A stretch of DNA of 64,000 bases, taken from positions 31,066 to 95,065 of the forward strand of contig QCGO01000006.1 in assembly GCA_003279855.1 (NCBI GenBank). The letters are read 5' to 3'. The translations under genes and the position numbers were made by a program. Under the pieces are notes generated by a model that did no database searches, was not told the DNA's origin, and saw nothing but the letters and a program-made list of their open reading frames with translations. Positions 56,521-64,000 of this stretch are shown here, piece by piece; the stretch's first letter is position 1, and each line of letters begins with the position of its first letter. The stretch is from Prochlorococcus sp. AG-388-E21. GTDB lineage: Bacteria; Cyanobacteriota; Cyanobacteriia; PCC-6307; Cyanobiaceae.

Positions 56521-56593
56521 TAATTATTAGAAAATTAAAATTTTTCTAAATGTAAAATTTATTCAAATAAAAAAATATACATGCGATAATCGT

Positions 56594-56779
56594 ATGAAAT
56601 TTTTTTTTATGAATAAAAAAGGTTATACAACTGAAAGCGGTGGAAGACAAAATGGATTTGCAATTGAACCAGAAATTAATCCAATAACACAGGGAGAATC
56701 TAAAAAATCGTTTCTCTTATTTTTAGGGATATTATTACCTTTCTTAATAGGTGGGATTTTTTATTTTAAAACACTTTGA
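56594..56779 (+). CDS. Small membrane protein with FAIEP motif
   Basis: 61 residues (56 if the second Met at 56609 is used). The polar N-terminus YTTESGGRQNGFAIEPEINP resembles the stretch before the helix in high-light-inducible proteins (RLNNFAIEP), but the chlorophyll-binding ExxNGR-type helix is absent. One C-terminal helix follows. It could be a thylakoid protein; no family assigned. Confidence 0.6.
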   Translation: MKFFFMNKKGYTTESGGRQNGFAIEPEINPITQGESKKSFLLFLGILLPFLIGGIFYFKTL

Positions 56780-56791
56780 AAAAACAATTTT

Positions 56792-56971
56792 TCATAAATC
56801 ATTTTTGGAAATATATTCTTGAGAACTAATAATATCCTGCATTAGTCCTTGGGAAGATGAGTTAAATCCATTTTTCTCAAGAAAAGTTTTAACTTCCTTA
56901 AATTTTTTTTGAATTTTTTTGGTGTAAGGGGTTGTCATTAAATAATCTTCTTGTTCAGTGGAGTAGTTCAT
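56792..56971 (-). CDS. Small soluble protein, 59 residues
   Basis: Starts MNYSTEQEDYLMTTPYTKKI, continues QKKFKEVKTFLEKNGF and ends IISSQEYISKNDL. Helical and polar. Convergent with the FAIEP gene (12 bases between). Family not recognised. Confidence 0.6.
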   Translation of the reverse strand: MNYSTEQEDYLMTTPYTKKIQKKFKEVKTFLEKNGFNSSSQGLMQDIISSQEYISKNDL

Positions 56972-57092
56972 TTAATTTAATTCTTAATTATTAATATAAA
57001 TTTTGCATAAAAATATATTGATAATGTAGTTATAACCATTACAAAAAATGATTACTAGTAATAAATACTTAATTTATATAATTAATTTTGTA

Positions 57093-57108
57093 TTTTTTTT
57101 TTTTTTTT
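57093..57108. repeat. Homopolymer run of 16 T
   Basis: Sixteen consecutive T in the gap between the small genes at 56.8-57.2 kb. It could be a slippage-prone tract or a sequencing artefact. Confidence 0.8.
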
Positions 57109-57150
57109 GAAAATATTTTTATAAGAGATTTATACTTATCTTTTTTAATA

Positions 57151-57435
57151 TCAGAGGGTACTTATTGTCACTAATTCCATTAAATCTCTCGATTTCAAAT
57201 AGTTTTGAAATACATCTGAATAAAAAGCTCTTTTTGCCGCTATCTTAGATTCAAATTCAATTACCATGCCAAGTTGGCCACCATCCCACTTGTGTGAGTT
57301 TGAATCTTGGGTGATATCTTTTTTTACTACAACCCCACCTACAGATCTTATCCATGGCAAGACTGTCCTTATGTATTCGAGAAACAAATCAGCATTTGGT
57401 ATAGATATTTTCTTAAGCCAGTAACTCTTTGTCAT
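57151..57435 (-). CDS. DUF1330 family protein
   Basis: 94 residues. YWLKKISIPNADLFLEYIRT, VGGVVVKKDIT, then MVIEFESKIAAKRAFYSDVF and QNYLKSRDLMEL match the DUF1330 ferredoxin-like (dimeric alpha/beta barrel) fold. Function unknown in the family. Confidence 0.8.
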   Translation of the reverse strand: MTKSYWLKKISIPNADLFLEYIRTVLPWIRSVGGVVVKKDITQDSNSHKWDGGQLGMVIEFESKIAAKRAFYSDVFQNYLKSRDLMELVTISTL

Positions 57436-57513
57436 GGAATCAAAACATTTTCACTAGAATATAGCATATCAAGGTAAGTATTTTTGCTCAGGTTATTTTG
57501 TAATTCTTTTTAA

Positions 57514-58056
57514 ATGAAATTAGAACAACAATTATTGGACTTAATCCTTTCAAGTCCTAAAACAAAAAAGATTAAAAATATGGCTGAAGAACTAGAAAAG
57601 GAATCAAAATTTACTCTCAAGATGGATATTGAGAAGTTAAAAGGAGTATGGGAGCTTAGATGGAGCAGTTCAAAAGCTCCATTTCTAAATTACTCTCCTC
57701 TTGTTGATAATCTTCAGATTCTTGATCCTTTAAATCTAGATGGTTTAAATTTACTCAAACCTAGAGGAATTAATTCAATTATTGGAACAGGAATAGTAGC
57801 AAAATTAAAATCTTTAAGCGATAAAAAAATTAAAGTTAGTTTTACTCATGCTGGAATTATTGGACCTTATATTGGAATAAGGAAGATAAACGCTTTAACT
57901 AAGATTAAAAAAGAACAAAAAGGATGGTTAGAAATAACTTTTTTAAGCGAAGATCTAAGAATTTGCAGGGGTGATAAAGGCACTTTATTTATTCTTAGAA
58001 GAATAAAAGACAATATCTTATTCGAAAGATTTCAAGAATTTATTAAGTCTCTTTAA
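57514..58056 (+). CDS. PAP/fibrillin family protein, short form
   Basis: 180 residues. KLKGVWELRWSSSKAPFLNY near 38-57 is the fibrillin opening motif and EDLRICRGDKGTLFILRRIK near 148-167 the closing one, with lipocalin-like strands between. It probably binds thylakoid lipids or pigments. Second fibrillin in a 4-kb stretch; sequence is divergent from the first, so it is not a recent duplicate. Confidence 0.83.
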   Translation: MKLEQQLLDLILSSPKTKKIKNMAEELEKESKFTLKMDIEKLKGVWELRWSSSKAPFLNYSPLVDNLQILDPLNLDGLNLLKPRGINSIIGTGIVAKLKSLSDKKIKVSFTHAGIIGPYIGIRKINALTKIKKEQKGWLEITFLSEDLRICRGDKGTLFILRRIKDNILFERFQEFIKSL

Positions 58057-58063
58057 ATTATTT

Positions 58064-58357
58064 TTATCTTTTAATCCAAATATATTTTAAAAAAAAGAAT
58101 ATTGGCACATATTTAAAGGTCTCTTTGGGTATTTCATATGACAAAAATTTTAATAATTCCTCTATCCAATAACCTAGGTCAAGTCCAAATAAGTATCTTT
58201 CCAAAACGAACCAAAACTCTTTATCAAAGATGGTTCTTAAATTAAGGTATATATATTCCCAGTGGAATGTATTCCAATATTTTTGTAAATAAGAAGAGAT
58301 TATTAGCCATAATGATATAAATAAAAAACTTTTTATAAATTTATAGATCTTTTTCAT
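58064..58357 (-). CDS. Aromatic-rich membrane protein, unknown
   Basis: 97 residues rich in Trp, Tyr and Phe. One clear helix at 5-24 (KFIKSFLFISLWLIISSYL) and amphipathic segments such as FWFVLERYLFGLDLGYWIEE. Converges on the short fibrillin gene with 7 bases between. Family not recognised. Confidence 0.55.
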   Translation of the reverse strand: MKKIYKFIKSFLFISLWLIISSYLQKYWNTFHWEYIYLNLRTIFDKEFWFVLERYLFGLDLGYWIEELLKFLSYEIPKETFKYVPIFFFLKYIWIKR

Positions 58358-58479
58358 TATTTTTACCTAAAAAAGAATAGATTTTTATTAAATTCTTCAA
58401 TTTAATATAGTTAATAATCTTTTGTATTTCCATAAAGTATGATTAAAAAGAATAATGAAATTTTACTAGTGGACAACAA

Positions 58480-58608
58480 TTATTTGTCTTTTTTAGTCAA
58501 ATTTTGTGCTTTGATATTTTTATTTTTTAAATTAAATCCTAAAAATAAAAAAGTTAAATAAATTACAATACTACCAAGTAGTGTTATTAATATTTTTGAA
58601 ATGTCCAT
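58480..58608 (-). CDS. Small membrane protein, 42 residues
   Basis: MDISKILITLLGSIVIYLTF (helix) then a Lys/Asn-rich tail ending NLTKKDK. A 40-residue frame also exists on the opposite strand (58439 on), but the helix-then-basic-tail layout favours this one. Tentative. Confidence 0.45.
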   Translation of the reverse strand: MDISKILITLLGSIVIYLTFLFLGFNLKNKNIKAQNLTKKDK

Positions 58609-58731
58609 TAGAATTTTGTTTTAATATAGCTTATGAATATAAATATAATTTAGAGTTTTTAAAACTAAATATTATTTCGCATAAATTAGTAGTAATTTAC
58701 TAGGCTAGATTAAATTAAATATTTAAGATAT

Positions 58732-59136
58732 ATGCAAATAGTTTTTGCTTGGAGCCTATGCCTGTCTGTTTTAGTTGTTTTACTATCGACAATTCCTTTG
58801 ACACTAGGAAGAATCAAAGCTGGTTATTCTGTGGAGAATATGTCTGCACCAAGAGCATTATTTGATCAATTGCCAGACTTTGGTAAAAGAGCAGTATGGT
58901 GTCATCAGAATTGCTGGGAAAGCATTTCTATTCATGCTCCAGCTTGCATACTTTGTTTAATTACTTTACCTGTTTCTAACCTTTCATTAATAGCTGCTTG
59001 GATGCACCCCCTCTTACGTTTCTTGTATATTGGGGCTTATGTTTTAAATATCCCTATTGCTAGAGGTTTGATATGGGCTTCTGGAATTTTTACGACACTT
59101 GTTTTATATAAGGAAGGGATATCCCAACTTATATAA
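58732..59136 (+). CDS. MAPEG family membrane protein
   Basis: 134 residues, four helices. VVLLSTIPLTLGRIKAGYSV near 15-34, then RAVWCHQNCWESISIHAPAC near 54-73 and MHPLLRFLYIGAYVL near 92 match the MAPEG family (eicosanoid and glutathione metabolism proteins), which is widespread in bacteria. The bacterial role is unknown. It converges on the nuclease gene, 5 bases away. Confidence 0.85.
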   Translation: MQIVFAWSLCLSVLVVLLSTIPLTLGRIKAGYSVENMSAPRALFDQLPDFGKRAVWCHQNCWESISIHAPACILCLITLPVSNLSLIAAWMHPLLRFLYIGAYVLNIPIARGLIWASGIFTTLVLYKEGISQLI

Positions 59137-59141
59137 TTTAA

Positions 59142-60014
59142 CTAAATTAGAAAATTTTCTAAATCTTTTAATTCAAAATCATTTATAAGTTTCACTTTAT
59201 TAGCTCTAGCTAGTTTTTGTGCAGATTTAGTAAAACCAGATTTTGATACTAATACCGCATGAGTTCCTTTCCAATATAATTTACCAGCAGAAATTTCTTG
59301 AACAGCATTGTTGCCTACTGCTTTTTTATGATTTTTACATTGAATACAAATCCTTAAATTATCGATGGAGGCAATCAAATCGACTCCTTGGTCTCCGGTA
59401 ATAGGAGTTTCTTTCACTTTCCACCCATTCTTTTTGAGAATTTCCATACAATGATTTTCAAATATAATTCCTTTTTTATAGTTTTGATTATTATTCTTCG
59501 ATGTATTGTTTTCTATTAAATTTAAACAAGTTTTTTCTATTTGACTAGCTATGAATATAAACCAATCTTCATTCTCCAAAATTCTACTCGCACCAATTAT
59601 TTCATCATTAATAATTGGATTAATCTTGCGATATGCTTTCCATTTTTCAAAAAAATTGTCTAGTCCTGCAAATTCTTTTAAAATGACTTTTTCCCAAAAG
59701 TATGGAATACCTTCTTTTAACCTTTTTGATTCGTTATTAATGCTTTTCTCAATTAATTTTTCATCGAGAGGGGGATTACCAATCCACTTTTTCAAGTCTT
59801 CGTTACCATAAGCATCTATAAATTTTAATCTAATTCTTTCCTCCAATAGATTGTATTTATTTTCTTCAATAAGTCTATTAATCGTTTCAAGGAAGTAATT
59901 TGCATCTAAGGCATTATTTAATTTATCTTTTCTTTTTTTTAATAGAAAAGCTCTAAAAATAGTTATCAAAAATAACAAGATTAGAGAAACTAAAATAATA
60001 AAAATATTATTCAT
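59142..60014 (-). CDS. Membrane-anchored Mrr-type restriction endonuclease-like protein
   Basis: 290 residues. Residues 1-22 are a helix (IFIILVSLILLFLITIF), a rather polar helical region follows, and residues about 183-290 are an Mrr_cat domain: KGIIFENHCMEILKKNGWKV, GDQGVDLIASIDNLRICIQC with Asp and the QxK motif (QCKN), then VSKSGFTKSAQKLARAN. Mrr-like nucleases cut modified DNA, but N-terminally anchored versions may act in DNA uptake or defence. No methyltransferase is adjacent. Confidence 0.85.
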   Translation of the reverse strand: MNNIFIILVSLILLFLITIFRAFLLKKRKDKLNNALDANYFLETINRLIEENKYNLLEERIRLKFIDAYGNEDLKKWIGNPPLDEKLIEKSINNESKRLKEGIPYFWEKVILKEFAGLDNFFEKWKAYRKINPIINDEIIGASRILENEDWFIFIASQIEKTCLNLIENNTSKNNNQNYKKGIIFENHCMEILKKNGWKVKETPITGDQGVDLIASIDNLRICIQCKNHKKAVGNNAVQEISAGKLYWKGTHAVLVSKSGFTKSAQKLARANKVKLINDFELKDLENFLI

Positions 60015-60039
60015 TATTCTTTTATTTGTTATTTTTAAG

Positions 60040-60291
60040 TTAAAAAGATTTTGTTTTTCTAATTATAAAATCGTTTTTTGTAATTAATGTAGAGTCTTTT
60101 ATATCAAAACCATTTATTGCTGAGATTTCGCCTTCAATTCCTTCCAATGTTAATTGTTCAATAATACCTTTAATAACTTCGTCTTCAACTAATTTTCGAT
60201 CAATTCTTTCTGGTGTTATGTCTGTTAACCATTTAGAGGTCTTTTTTTTTACAACTTCAGTTGGATTAGTTATTTTTAAGTAAATTGCCAT
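60040..60291 (-). CDS. Small soluble protein, unknown
   Basis: 83 residues with a mixed alpha/beta pattern: AIYLKITNPTEVVKKKTSK, then LVEDEVIKGIIEQLTLEGIE and a basic end. Upstream of the nuclease on the same strand by 25 bases, perhaps co-transcribed. Family not recognised. Confidence 0.6.
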   Translation of the reverse strand: MAIYLKITNPTEVVKKKTSKWLTDITPERIDRKLVEDEVIKGIIEQLTLEGIEGEISAINGFDIKDSTLITKNDFIIRKTKSF

Positions 60292-60330
60292 TTTATAAAA
60301 TATTTATATTTATTATAATTCAAGTCTTTT

Positions 60331-60531
60331 TTATTCCTTATTTGTGTCATTACTTTCCCATTCAAGAAATTGAAAAATAATAATTGCAAAGATTGAAAAA
60401 AATACAATAAAAAGACCTAGCCATCCTATAAATTTGTTTTCAGTAAAAAGATTAGTTAGAGAAGACGTTTGCTGATAACTTGATTCCATTTGATATTGAT
60501 ATGAATCCAAGACAAGAAATATATCCTTCAT
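60331..60531 (-). CDS. Small membrane protein, 66 residues
   Basis: A soluble Ser/Gln-rich N-terminus (residues 10-33) followed by one helix (35-56, WLGLFIVFFSIFAIIIF) and an acidic end EWESNDTNKE. Family not recognised. Confidence 0.55.
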   Translation of the reverse strand: MKDIFLVLDSYQYQMESSYQQTSSLTNLFTENKFIGWLGLFIVFFSIFAIIIFQFLEWESNDTNKE

Positions 60532-60585
60532 TAGTGAATAGAATTTAATTGCTCTTAATAATAAATAAATTAACTAACTATATTC

Positions 60586-60999
60586 TTATCCGTTTAATTT
60601 TAAAAAAGCTTTTGATATAAAATCAGGCCTTTTCCTTATTATGGAAAAACTTTTTTTATTTATTAGAACCAAATTAACCTCAGCAATGGTCAAAACTGTT
60701 TTGCTTTTGTTAATGAATTTTGAATGGATTTTTATTTTTGGACTTTTGCTTATTTTAAATATAGTTTCTATTGTTATAGTATCTCCAAGAAATAAGGGTG
60801 ATATATATTTTATTGAAGTATCTATTAAAGGTAACTCAAAACCATTTTTTGTAAGCTCAACATAATTTATACCTGCTTTTGAAAGTGCATTGATCCTTCC
60901 TTCTTCAAGCCAATCAAAATATGTACCATGCCACATAACCCCTGCATGATCTGAATGTTGAGGTAATACTAACTTTTCAATTTTCCAAATTTTTTTCAT
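60586..60999 (-). CDS. Hotdog-fold acyl-CoA thioesterase (4HBT type)
   Basis: 137 residues. VLPQHSDHAGVMWHGTYFDW (12-31) is the 4-hydroxybenzoyl-CoA thioesterase motif with the catalytic Asp, followed by LEEGRINAL and a single hotdog sheet. In cyanobacteria such enzymes can act in phylloquinone synthesis (DHNA-CoA) or lipid turnover; the acyl group cannot be read from the sequence. Confidence 0.88.
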   Translation of the reverse strand: MKKIWKIEKLVLPQHSDHAGVMWHGTYFDWLEEGRINALSKAGINYVELTKNGFELPLIDTSIKYISPLFLGDTITIETIFKISKSPKIKIHSKFINKSKTVLTIAEVNLVLINKKSFSIIRKRPDFISKAFLKLNG

Positions 61000-61105
61000 T
61001 TATTAAATTTTTGAAATGTATATGTGTATATTTATAATAAAAATATAGTTATTGAAGTTGCTTTATATTAATTAAAATAAAAATAAAAACTATATTTTAA
61101 AAATT

Positions 61106-61342
61106 ATGTTTAATCCAAATTTTAATGAAAGAAAAATGAAAAAAATATTCCAGTGGAGAGAATATTTAAATTGGAAAAAAATGAACTCAACGCAAAAAAT
61201 TAATTTTAAAAGAGCATGTTTGTTTCCTTTATTAGTTTATGTCGTTTATGTTTTTCTTTATAAATATTCATTGGCTATTCTTATATTGTTTGGGTTTTAT
61301 TTCTTGGTAAGATTAAATAATAGAAATAAATTAAATAAATAG
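61106..61342 (+). CDS. Small membrane protein, unknown
   Basis: 78 residues. A basic, aromatic N-terminus (FQWREYLNWKKMNSTQKINF) and two close helices (about 36-68), ending in RLNNRNKLNK. An alternative start at Met11 exists. Family not recognised. Confidence 0.6.
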   Translation: MFNPNFNERKMKKIFQWREYLNWKKMNSTQKINFKRACLFPLLVYVVYVFLYKYSLAILILFGFYFLVRLNNRNKLNK

Positions 61343-61402
61343 TTTGTATTCATTTATATATTTAGAATTGTTTTAATATCAGAAAATTTTTTTCAAAGAT
61401 TT

Positions 61403-61440
61403 ATTTTTGTAAGAGAATATTTTTGTAAGAGAATATTTTT
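61403..61440. repeat. Tandem 16-base direct repeat
   Basis: ATTTTTGTAAGAGAAT occurs twice head to tail (61403-61418 and 61419-61434) and is followed by a partial third copy ATTTTT. It lies 14 bases before the secreted-peptide start, so it may affect its expression. Confidence 0.9.
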
Positions 61441-61453
61441 TATTAGTTTTTTT

Positions 61454-61699
61454 ATGAAAAACATCATTTTAATTTCATTTGTTTTTATTAGTTCCTTTTT
61501 TCTTAGTTTTAGTAATTGCTTAGCCGATGAAATTGGTGGCGAATTAAGTAATGATTTCTCTATGGAATCAAAATCTAGTGATGTTAAAAATGATATTAAG
61601 GATAAAGGTGATATCCCTATAACTTCTAATGAGGATATCTTTGGTGATGAACAAGCTTTCCCATTTATAGCTGGTTTAGGAAAAAATGCTGCACATTAA
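61454..61699 (+). CDS. Small secreted protein, unknown
   Basis: 81 residues. Signal peptide about 1-24 (ISFVFISSFFLSFSNCLA), then a short acidic mature part with ELSNDFSMESKSSDVKNDIK and ending GLGKNAAH. The tandem repeat just upstream is unusual. Family not recognised. Confidence 0.6.
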   Translation: MKNIILISFVFISSFFLSFSNCLADEIGGELSNDFSMESKSSDVKNDIKDKGDIPITSNEDIFGDEQAFPFIAGLGKNAAH

Positions 61700-61744
61700 T
61701 TCAAAGTACAATGTTTTTATAAATCTATTTTTTAAGTAAAAATA

Positions 61745-61909
61745 TTGAAGGGTCTTAGAGTTATAGAGCTTTCTGAAGCACTAAATGTTGACAGCTCTGA
61801 TCTATTGGCTGTATGTGCAATCTTAAAATTTAATGCTTGTTCAAGATTGAGTATGCTTACGTTTGAAGAATGTAAAGTAATTACGGATTACTATGAAAGA
61901 AATTCCTAG
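61745..61909 (+). CDS. IF2_N-like microprotein, 54 residues
   Basis: TTG start. KGLRVIELSEALNVDSSDLL resembles the first helix-turn-helix of the translation initiation factor IF2 N-terminal domain (RV.ELA..L.V....L), followed by AVCAILKFNACSRLSMLTFE and a final helix. It is a free-standing copy of that small module, not part of an infB gene. Its role is unknown. Confidence 0.6.
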   Translation: MKGLRVIELSEALNVDSSDLLAVCAILKFNACSRLSMLTFEECKVITDYYERNS

Positions 61910-61944
61910 ATGTTCTTTTCTTTCAAAGTTGTGACTAAATCAAT

Positions 61945-62199
61945 CTATTCAATTTCTCTTATCATAGAAACTAATGTTTCATGAATTTCATCCTCTGAGA
62001 TTTCATTTTTAAAATTTATAAATGCAGACTTGCCGTCATATTTAATTTTCATGAATTGGCTAGAAATTTCTTCTAAGTATGCCTCCTTAAAATCTGAAAT
62101 TTTCCCGTAATATTTAAGATATTTATGTATAGATTCAACGTGATCATTATTCATATGATTACAAACTCTTTTACTAGTCTTTGCACTTATTATTTTCAT
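61945..62199 (-). CDS. DUF2470 family protein
   Basis: 84 residues. VCNHMNNDHVESIHKYLKYY (12-31) is the conserved start of DUF2470, a domain also attached to heme-oxygenase-like pyridoxamine oxidase proteins. It may bind heme or its products, but the family is uncharacterised as a single domain. 18 bases downstream of the Dus gene. Confidence 0.85.
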   Translation of the reverse strand: MKIISAKTSKRVCNHMNNDHVESIHKYLKYYGKISDFKEAYLEEISSQFMKIKYDGKSAFINFKNEISEDEIHETLVSMIREIE

Positions 62200-62217
62200 T
62201 TAAAAATTTCTTTATTT

Positions 62218-63225
62218 TCAGATTAATATTTTTTGTTCATTATTTAAAGTTTTAATGGCTTTATTTATTAATTCTTTAACTTCATTGGCGTCTATCGCTC
62301 TTACTAATTTATTTCGAAGACTTGTGGCTCCTGGAAAATTTTTACAAGTCCATGAAATATGTTTTCTGGCTATTAATAAACCATGACTGCCTTTTTCTTT
62401 TATAAGTTCATCTAAATGTTCAATAATTAGTAACAATTTTTCTTCAATATTTGGTTCTTTAAAACCTTTAATTTCTTTAAGCGCATAATCTATTTCTCCT
62501 ATTTTCCATGGAGAACCAAGTATCCCTCTCCCAATCATTAAACCATCAGTATTTGTTTTTTTTAAGCAATTAAATGCGTCCTTAGAATTCTTGATATCTC
62601 CATTTGCAATTACTGGTATTTCTAAAAGCTCTTTAATTTTTCCAATCATTTCCCAGTCTGCTTTACCTGAAAAGCCTTCTTTTCGAGTTCTCCCATGTAA
62701 GGTTATCATTTCAGCTCCTGCATCTTGAAGACTTAATAGAAATTCCTCTATATTCTCTTCTTTATTTTCCCAACCAAGCCTTGTTTTGACTGTAACTGGG
62801 ACTTTTACAGCATTTGAAACTCTTTTTACTAATTCAATAGCTAATAAGCGATCATTAATTAAGGCACTTCCACCCCCTTTTCTTGAGATTTTTTTTACTG
62901 GACAACCCATATTTATATCAATCAGAAAGGCACCTGAATCCTCTGCTAATTTTGCAGCCTCTGAAACAGCAAAGGGCCTATTATCAAATATCTGCACACC
63001 TACAGGACCTTTTTCTAATTCAAGTTGTTTGATTTTCTGAGTGCCATATCCATGTTTAAGGCTTGTAGCATTAATCATTTCTGTAAATAGTAAAGATTCT
63101 GGAGCCCATTTTCTTACTAATTTTCTAAATATTTTATCGGTAACTCCTGCGAGAGGTGACAACATTACTTTACTATTTATTATTCTCGATACACCTTTGC
63201 CTCTTAATTTTATAATTGAAGACAT
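62218..63225 (-). CDS. dus: tRNA-dihydrouridine synthase
   Basis: FMN enzyme that reduces uridine in tRNA. I start it at ATG 63225 (335 residues); the frame can be extended to 63276, adding 17 residues that the family lacks. Seen: VMLSPLAGVTDKIFRKLVRK near 20, INMGCPVKKISRKGGGSAL near 102 with the catalytic Cys, VKTRLGWEN near 143, LHGRTRKEGFSG and IANGDI for phosphate and FMN binding. Closest to the DusB/NifR3 type. Confidence 0.94.
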   Translation of the reverse strand: MSSIIKLRGKGVSRIINSKVMLSPLAGVTDKIFRKLVRKWAPESLLFTEMINATSLKHGYGTQKIKQLELEKGPVGVQIFDNRPFAVSEAAKLAEDSGAFLIDINMGCPVKKISRKGGGSALINDRLLAIELVKRVSNAVKVPVTVKTRLGWENKEENIEEFLLSLQDAGAEMITLHGRTRKEGFSGKADWEMIGKIKELLEIPVIANGDIKNSKDAFNCLKKTNTDGLMIGRGILGSPWKIGEIDYALKEIKGFKEPNIEEKLLLIIEHLDELIKEKGSHGLLIARKHISWTCKNFPGATSLRNKLVRAIDANEVKELINKAIKTLNNEQKILI

Positions 63226-63376
63226 TATGTGAAAATTCACTTCTGATATATTCACTATAGATTGAATAATTAACATTCATTTGATTCTGTTTTTTATTCT
63301 TAAAAATTTAATTAGATTTCTTTTTATTGTCTTAATTAGTTACTATTTTTGCTAACTTATATAAGATTAATATTTT

Positions 63377-63784
63377 TTGGGTGCTGTATTTTTGATCCTT
63401 TTATTATCAATTTTTCTTCCAATATTTCTTTTTATTGCTCCTAATAATGTTTATGCAATTCAAGGTAGTCTTGATTTGTCCAGTGCTCAAACTTCAGTAG
63501 GTAAAAGGTTTGCTAAAGTTTTTTGTGATGCTAAAAATGAGGGATTAGACTCTGAGTTTGCAAGTGAATATGCTTTAAATAATACATATCTAAAATTTGT
63601 AGCTTTTCCCGATGATGATCAATATTTAGATGACCTTTGGGAGTTTACTTCTAATAATATTTTAGATAACTGCGGAGATAAAATTAATATAAGCGATTTA
63701 AAAGAATTAGAAATTTTCTTTAAAGAAGAAGGTATCATTGCTTCAAATAGAGAGCTTTATTTACCTACTTTTGAAAATAATTAG
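63377..63784 (+). CDS. Small exported protein, unknown
   Basis: 135 residues from TTG 63377. Residues 1-27 are a signal peptide (FLILLLSIFLPIFLFIAPNN) ending before AIQGS. The mature part is acidic and helical (SSAQTSVGKRFAKVFCDAKN) with two Cys. It resembles small exported hypothetical proteins of picocyanobacteria. The TatA-like gene follows 48 bases later. Confidence 0.7.
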   Translation: MGAVFLILLLSIFLPIFLFIAPNNVYAIQGSLDLSSAQTSVGKRFAKVFCDAKNEGLDSEFASEYALNNTYLKFVAFPDDDQYLDDLWEFTSNNILDNCGDKINISDLKELEIFFKEEGIIASNRELYLPTFENN

Positions 63785-63832
63785 CCTTAATTTTTATGAT
63801 GTACTAAAGTAAATTCAGAATGTTTGAAATTG

Positions 63833-64000
63833 ATGAATTTTTTAGGTTTAAATTCTCCAGCAATTTTTGTAATATCAGTTATTGTTCTTATAATTTTGGG
63901 CCCTAAAAGAGTAGAAAAAGGTTGGTTGTTATTCCAACGTTTATTAAGGTTTCTTCTTAGTAATAAAGAGGATATTTCTAAAGATAATTTAAATTCAGTA
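63833..64000 (+). CDS. TatA-like translocase protein, cut by the window end
   Basis: 56 residues are visible and the gene continues past the window. FLGLNSPAIFVISVIVLIIL is the TatA-family membrane helix, preceded by a small polar start and followed by GPKRVEKGWLLFQRLLRFLL, which is the amphipathic helix with the FGPK-type hinge. It may be TatA or TatB, or a relative; the C-terminus is missing. Confidence 0.75.
   Translation, partial: MNFLGLNSPAIFVISVIVLIILGPKRVEKGWLLFQRLLRFLLSNKEDISKDNLNSV

Noticed and set aside
58439..58561. 40-residue + strand frame opposite the 42-residue membrane protein
   Set aside because: Only one of the two overlapping frames is likely real; the minus-strand frame has the helix-plus-basic-tail layout of its neighbours.
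46533..63784. Integrated phage or genomic island
   Set aside because: Despite many small genes there is no integrase, phage structural gene, tRNA or attachment repeat visible within the window.

Overview
The window is chromosomal DNA from a marine picocyanobacterium, most likely a high-light-adapted Prochlorococcus. The evidence is strongly AT-rich DNA, small genes packed on both strands, chlorophyll and carotenoid genes (chlI, crtE, crtL), cytochrome b6f PetG, cytochrome cM, a PetH without its phycobilisome-binding domain, and the picocyanobacterial sRNA Yfr1 in its expected place between an IMPDH-like gene and trxA. The clade is inferred from composition and gene order, not tested. I saw no rRNA, tRNA, IS element, integrase or CRISPR array.

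Bases 1-26,300 are dense core metabolism: a START-like protein, petH, zwf-opcA-cobB, a minus-strand operon folD-crtE-DUF212, a short 7TM-HD phosphohydrolase, leuA, a GH57 glucan branching enzyme, crtL, gyrA, a GuaB3-type IMPDH relative, Yfr1, trxA, hisH, rsmD, a hidden petG, cytM, a TrmJ-type methyltransferase, chlI, ruvC, a folate cyclo-ligase, sufE and hom. Bases 26,300-38,500 hold a peptide-type ABC binding protein and permease, a DUF1400 alpha/beta hydrolase, an MFS transporter, a PfkB kinase, a lumenal-type pentapeptide protein, and a tightly coupled cluster (circularly permuted ATP-grasp, alpha-E domain, transglutaminase, then a cupin-like gene) that looks like an uncharacterised peptide-modification system.

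Bases 40,400-46,700 form a zinc-homeostasis locus: WD40 protein, CobW-family GTPase, znuA, znuC, zur and znuB, with a Fur/Zur-type palindrome between divergent znuA and znuC. The CobW GTPase and ZnuA appear to share an inserted domain of about 110 residues (FEW-G...L..G.Y ... DP.M ... FT.H..EF). This could mark a physical zinc hand-off between importer and metallochaperone and is the most interesting signal in the window.

Bases 46,500-64,000 are an accessory-type region full of very small genes, many under 60 codons, with scattered recognisable domains: DUF1499, OsmC, TM2, Nif11, DUF2839, DUF1330, two PAP/fibrillins, MAPEG, a membrane-anchored Mrr-type nuclease, a hotdog thioesterase, DUF2470, Dus and a TatA-like protein cut by the window edge. 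It also carries a Yfr2-family sRNA and an inverse-autotransporter (intimin/invasin-type) beta-barrel that ends without a passenger, followed directly by an unknown secreted protein.
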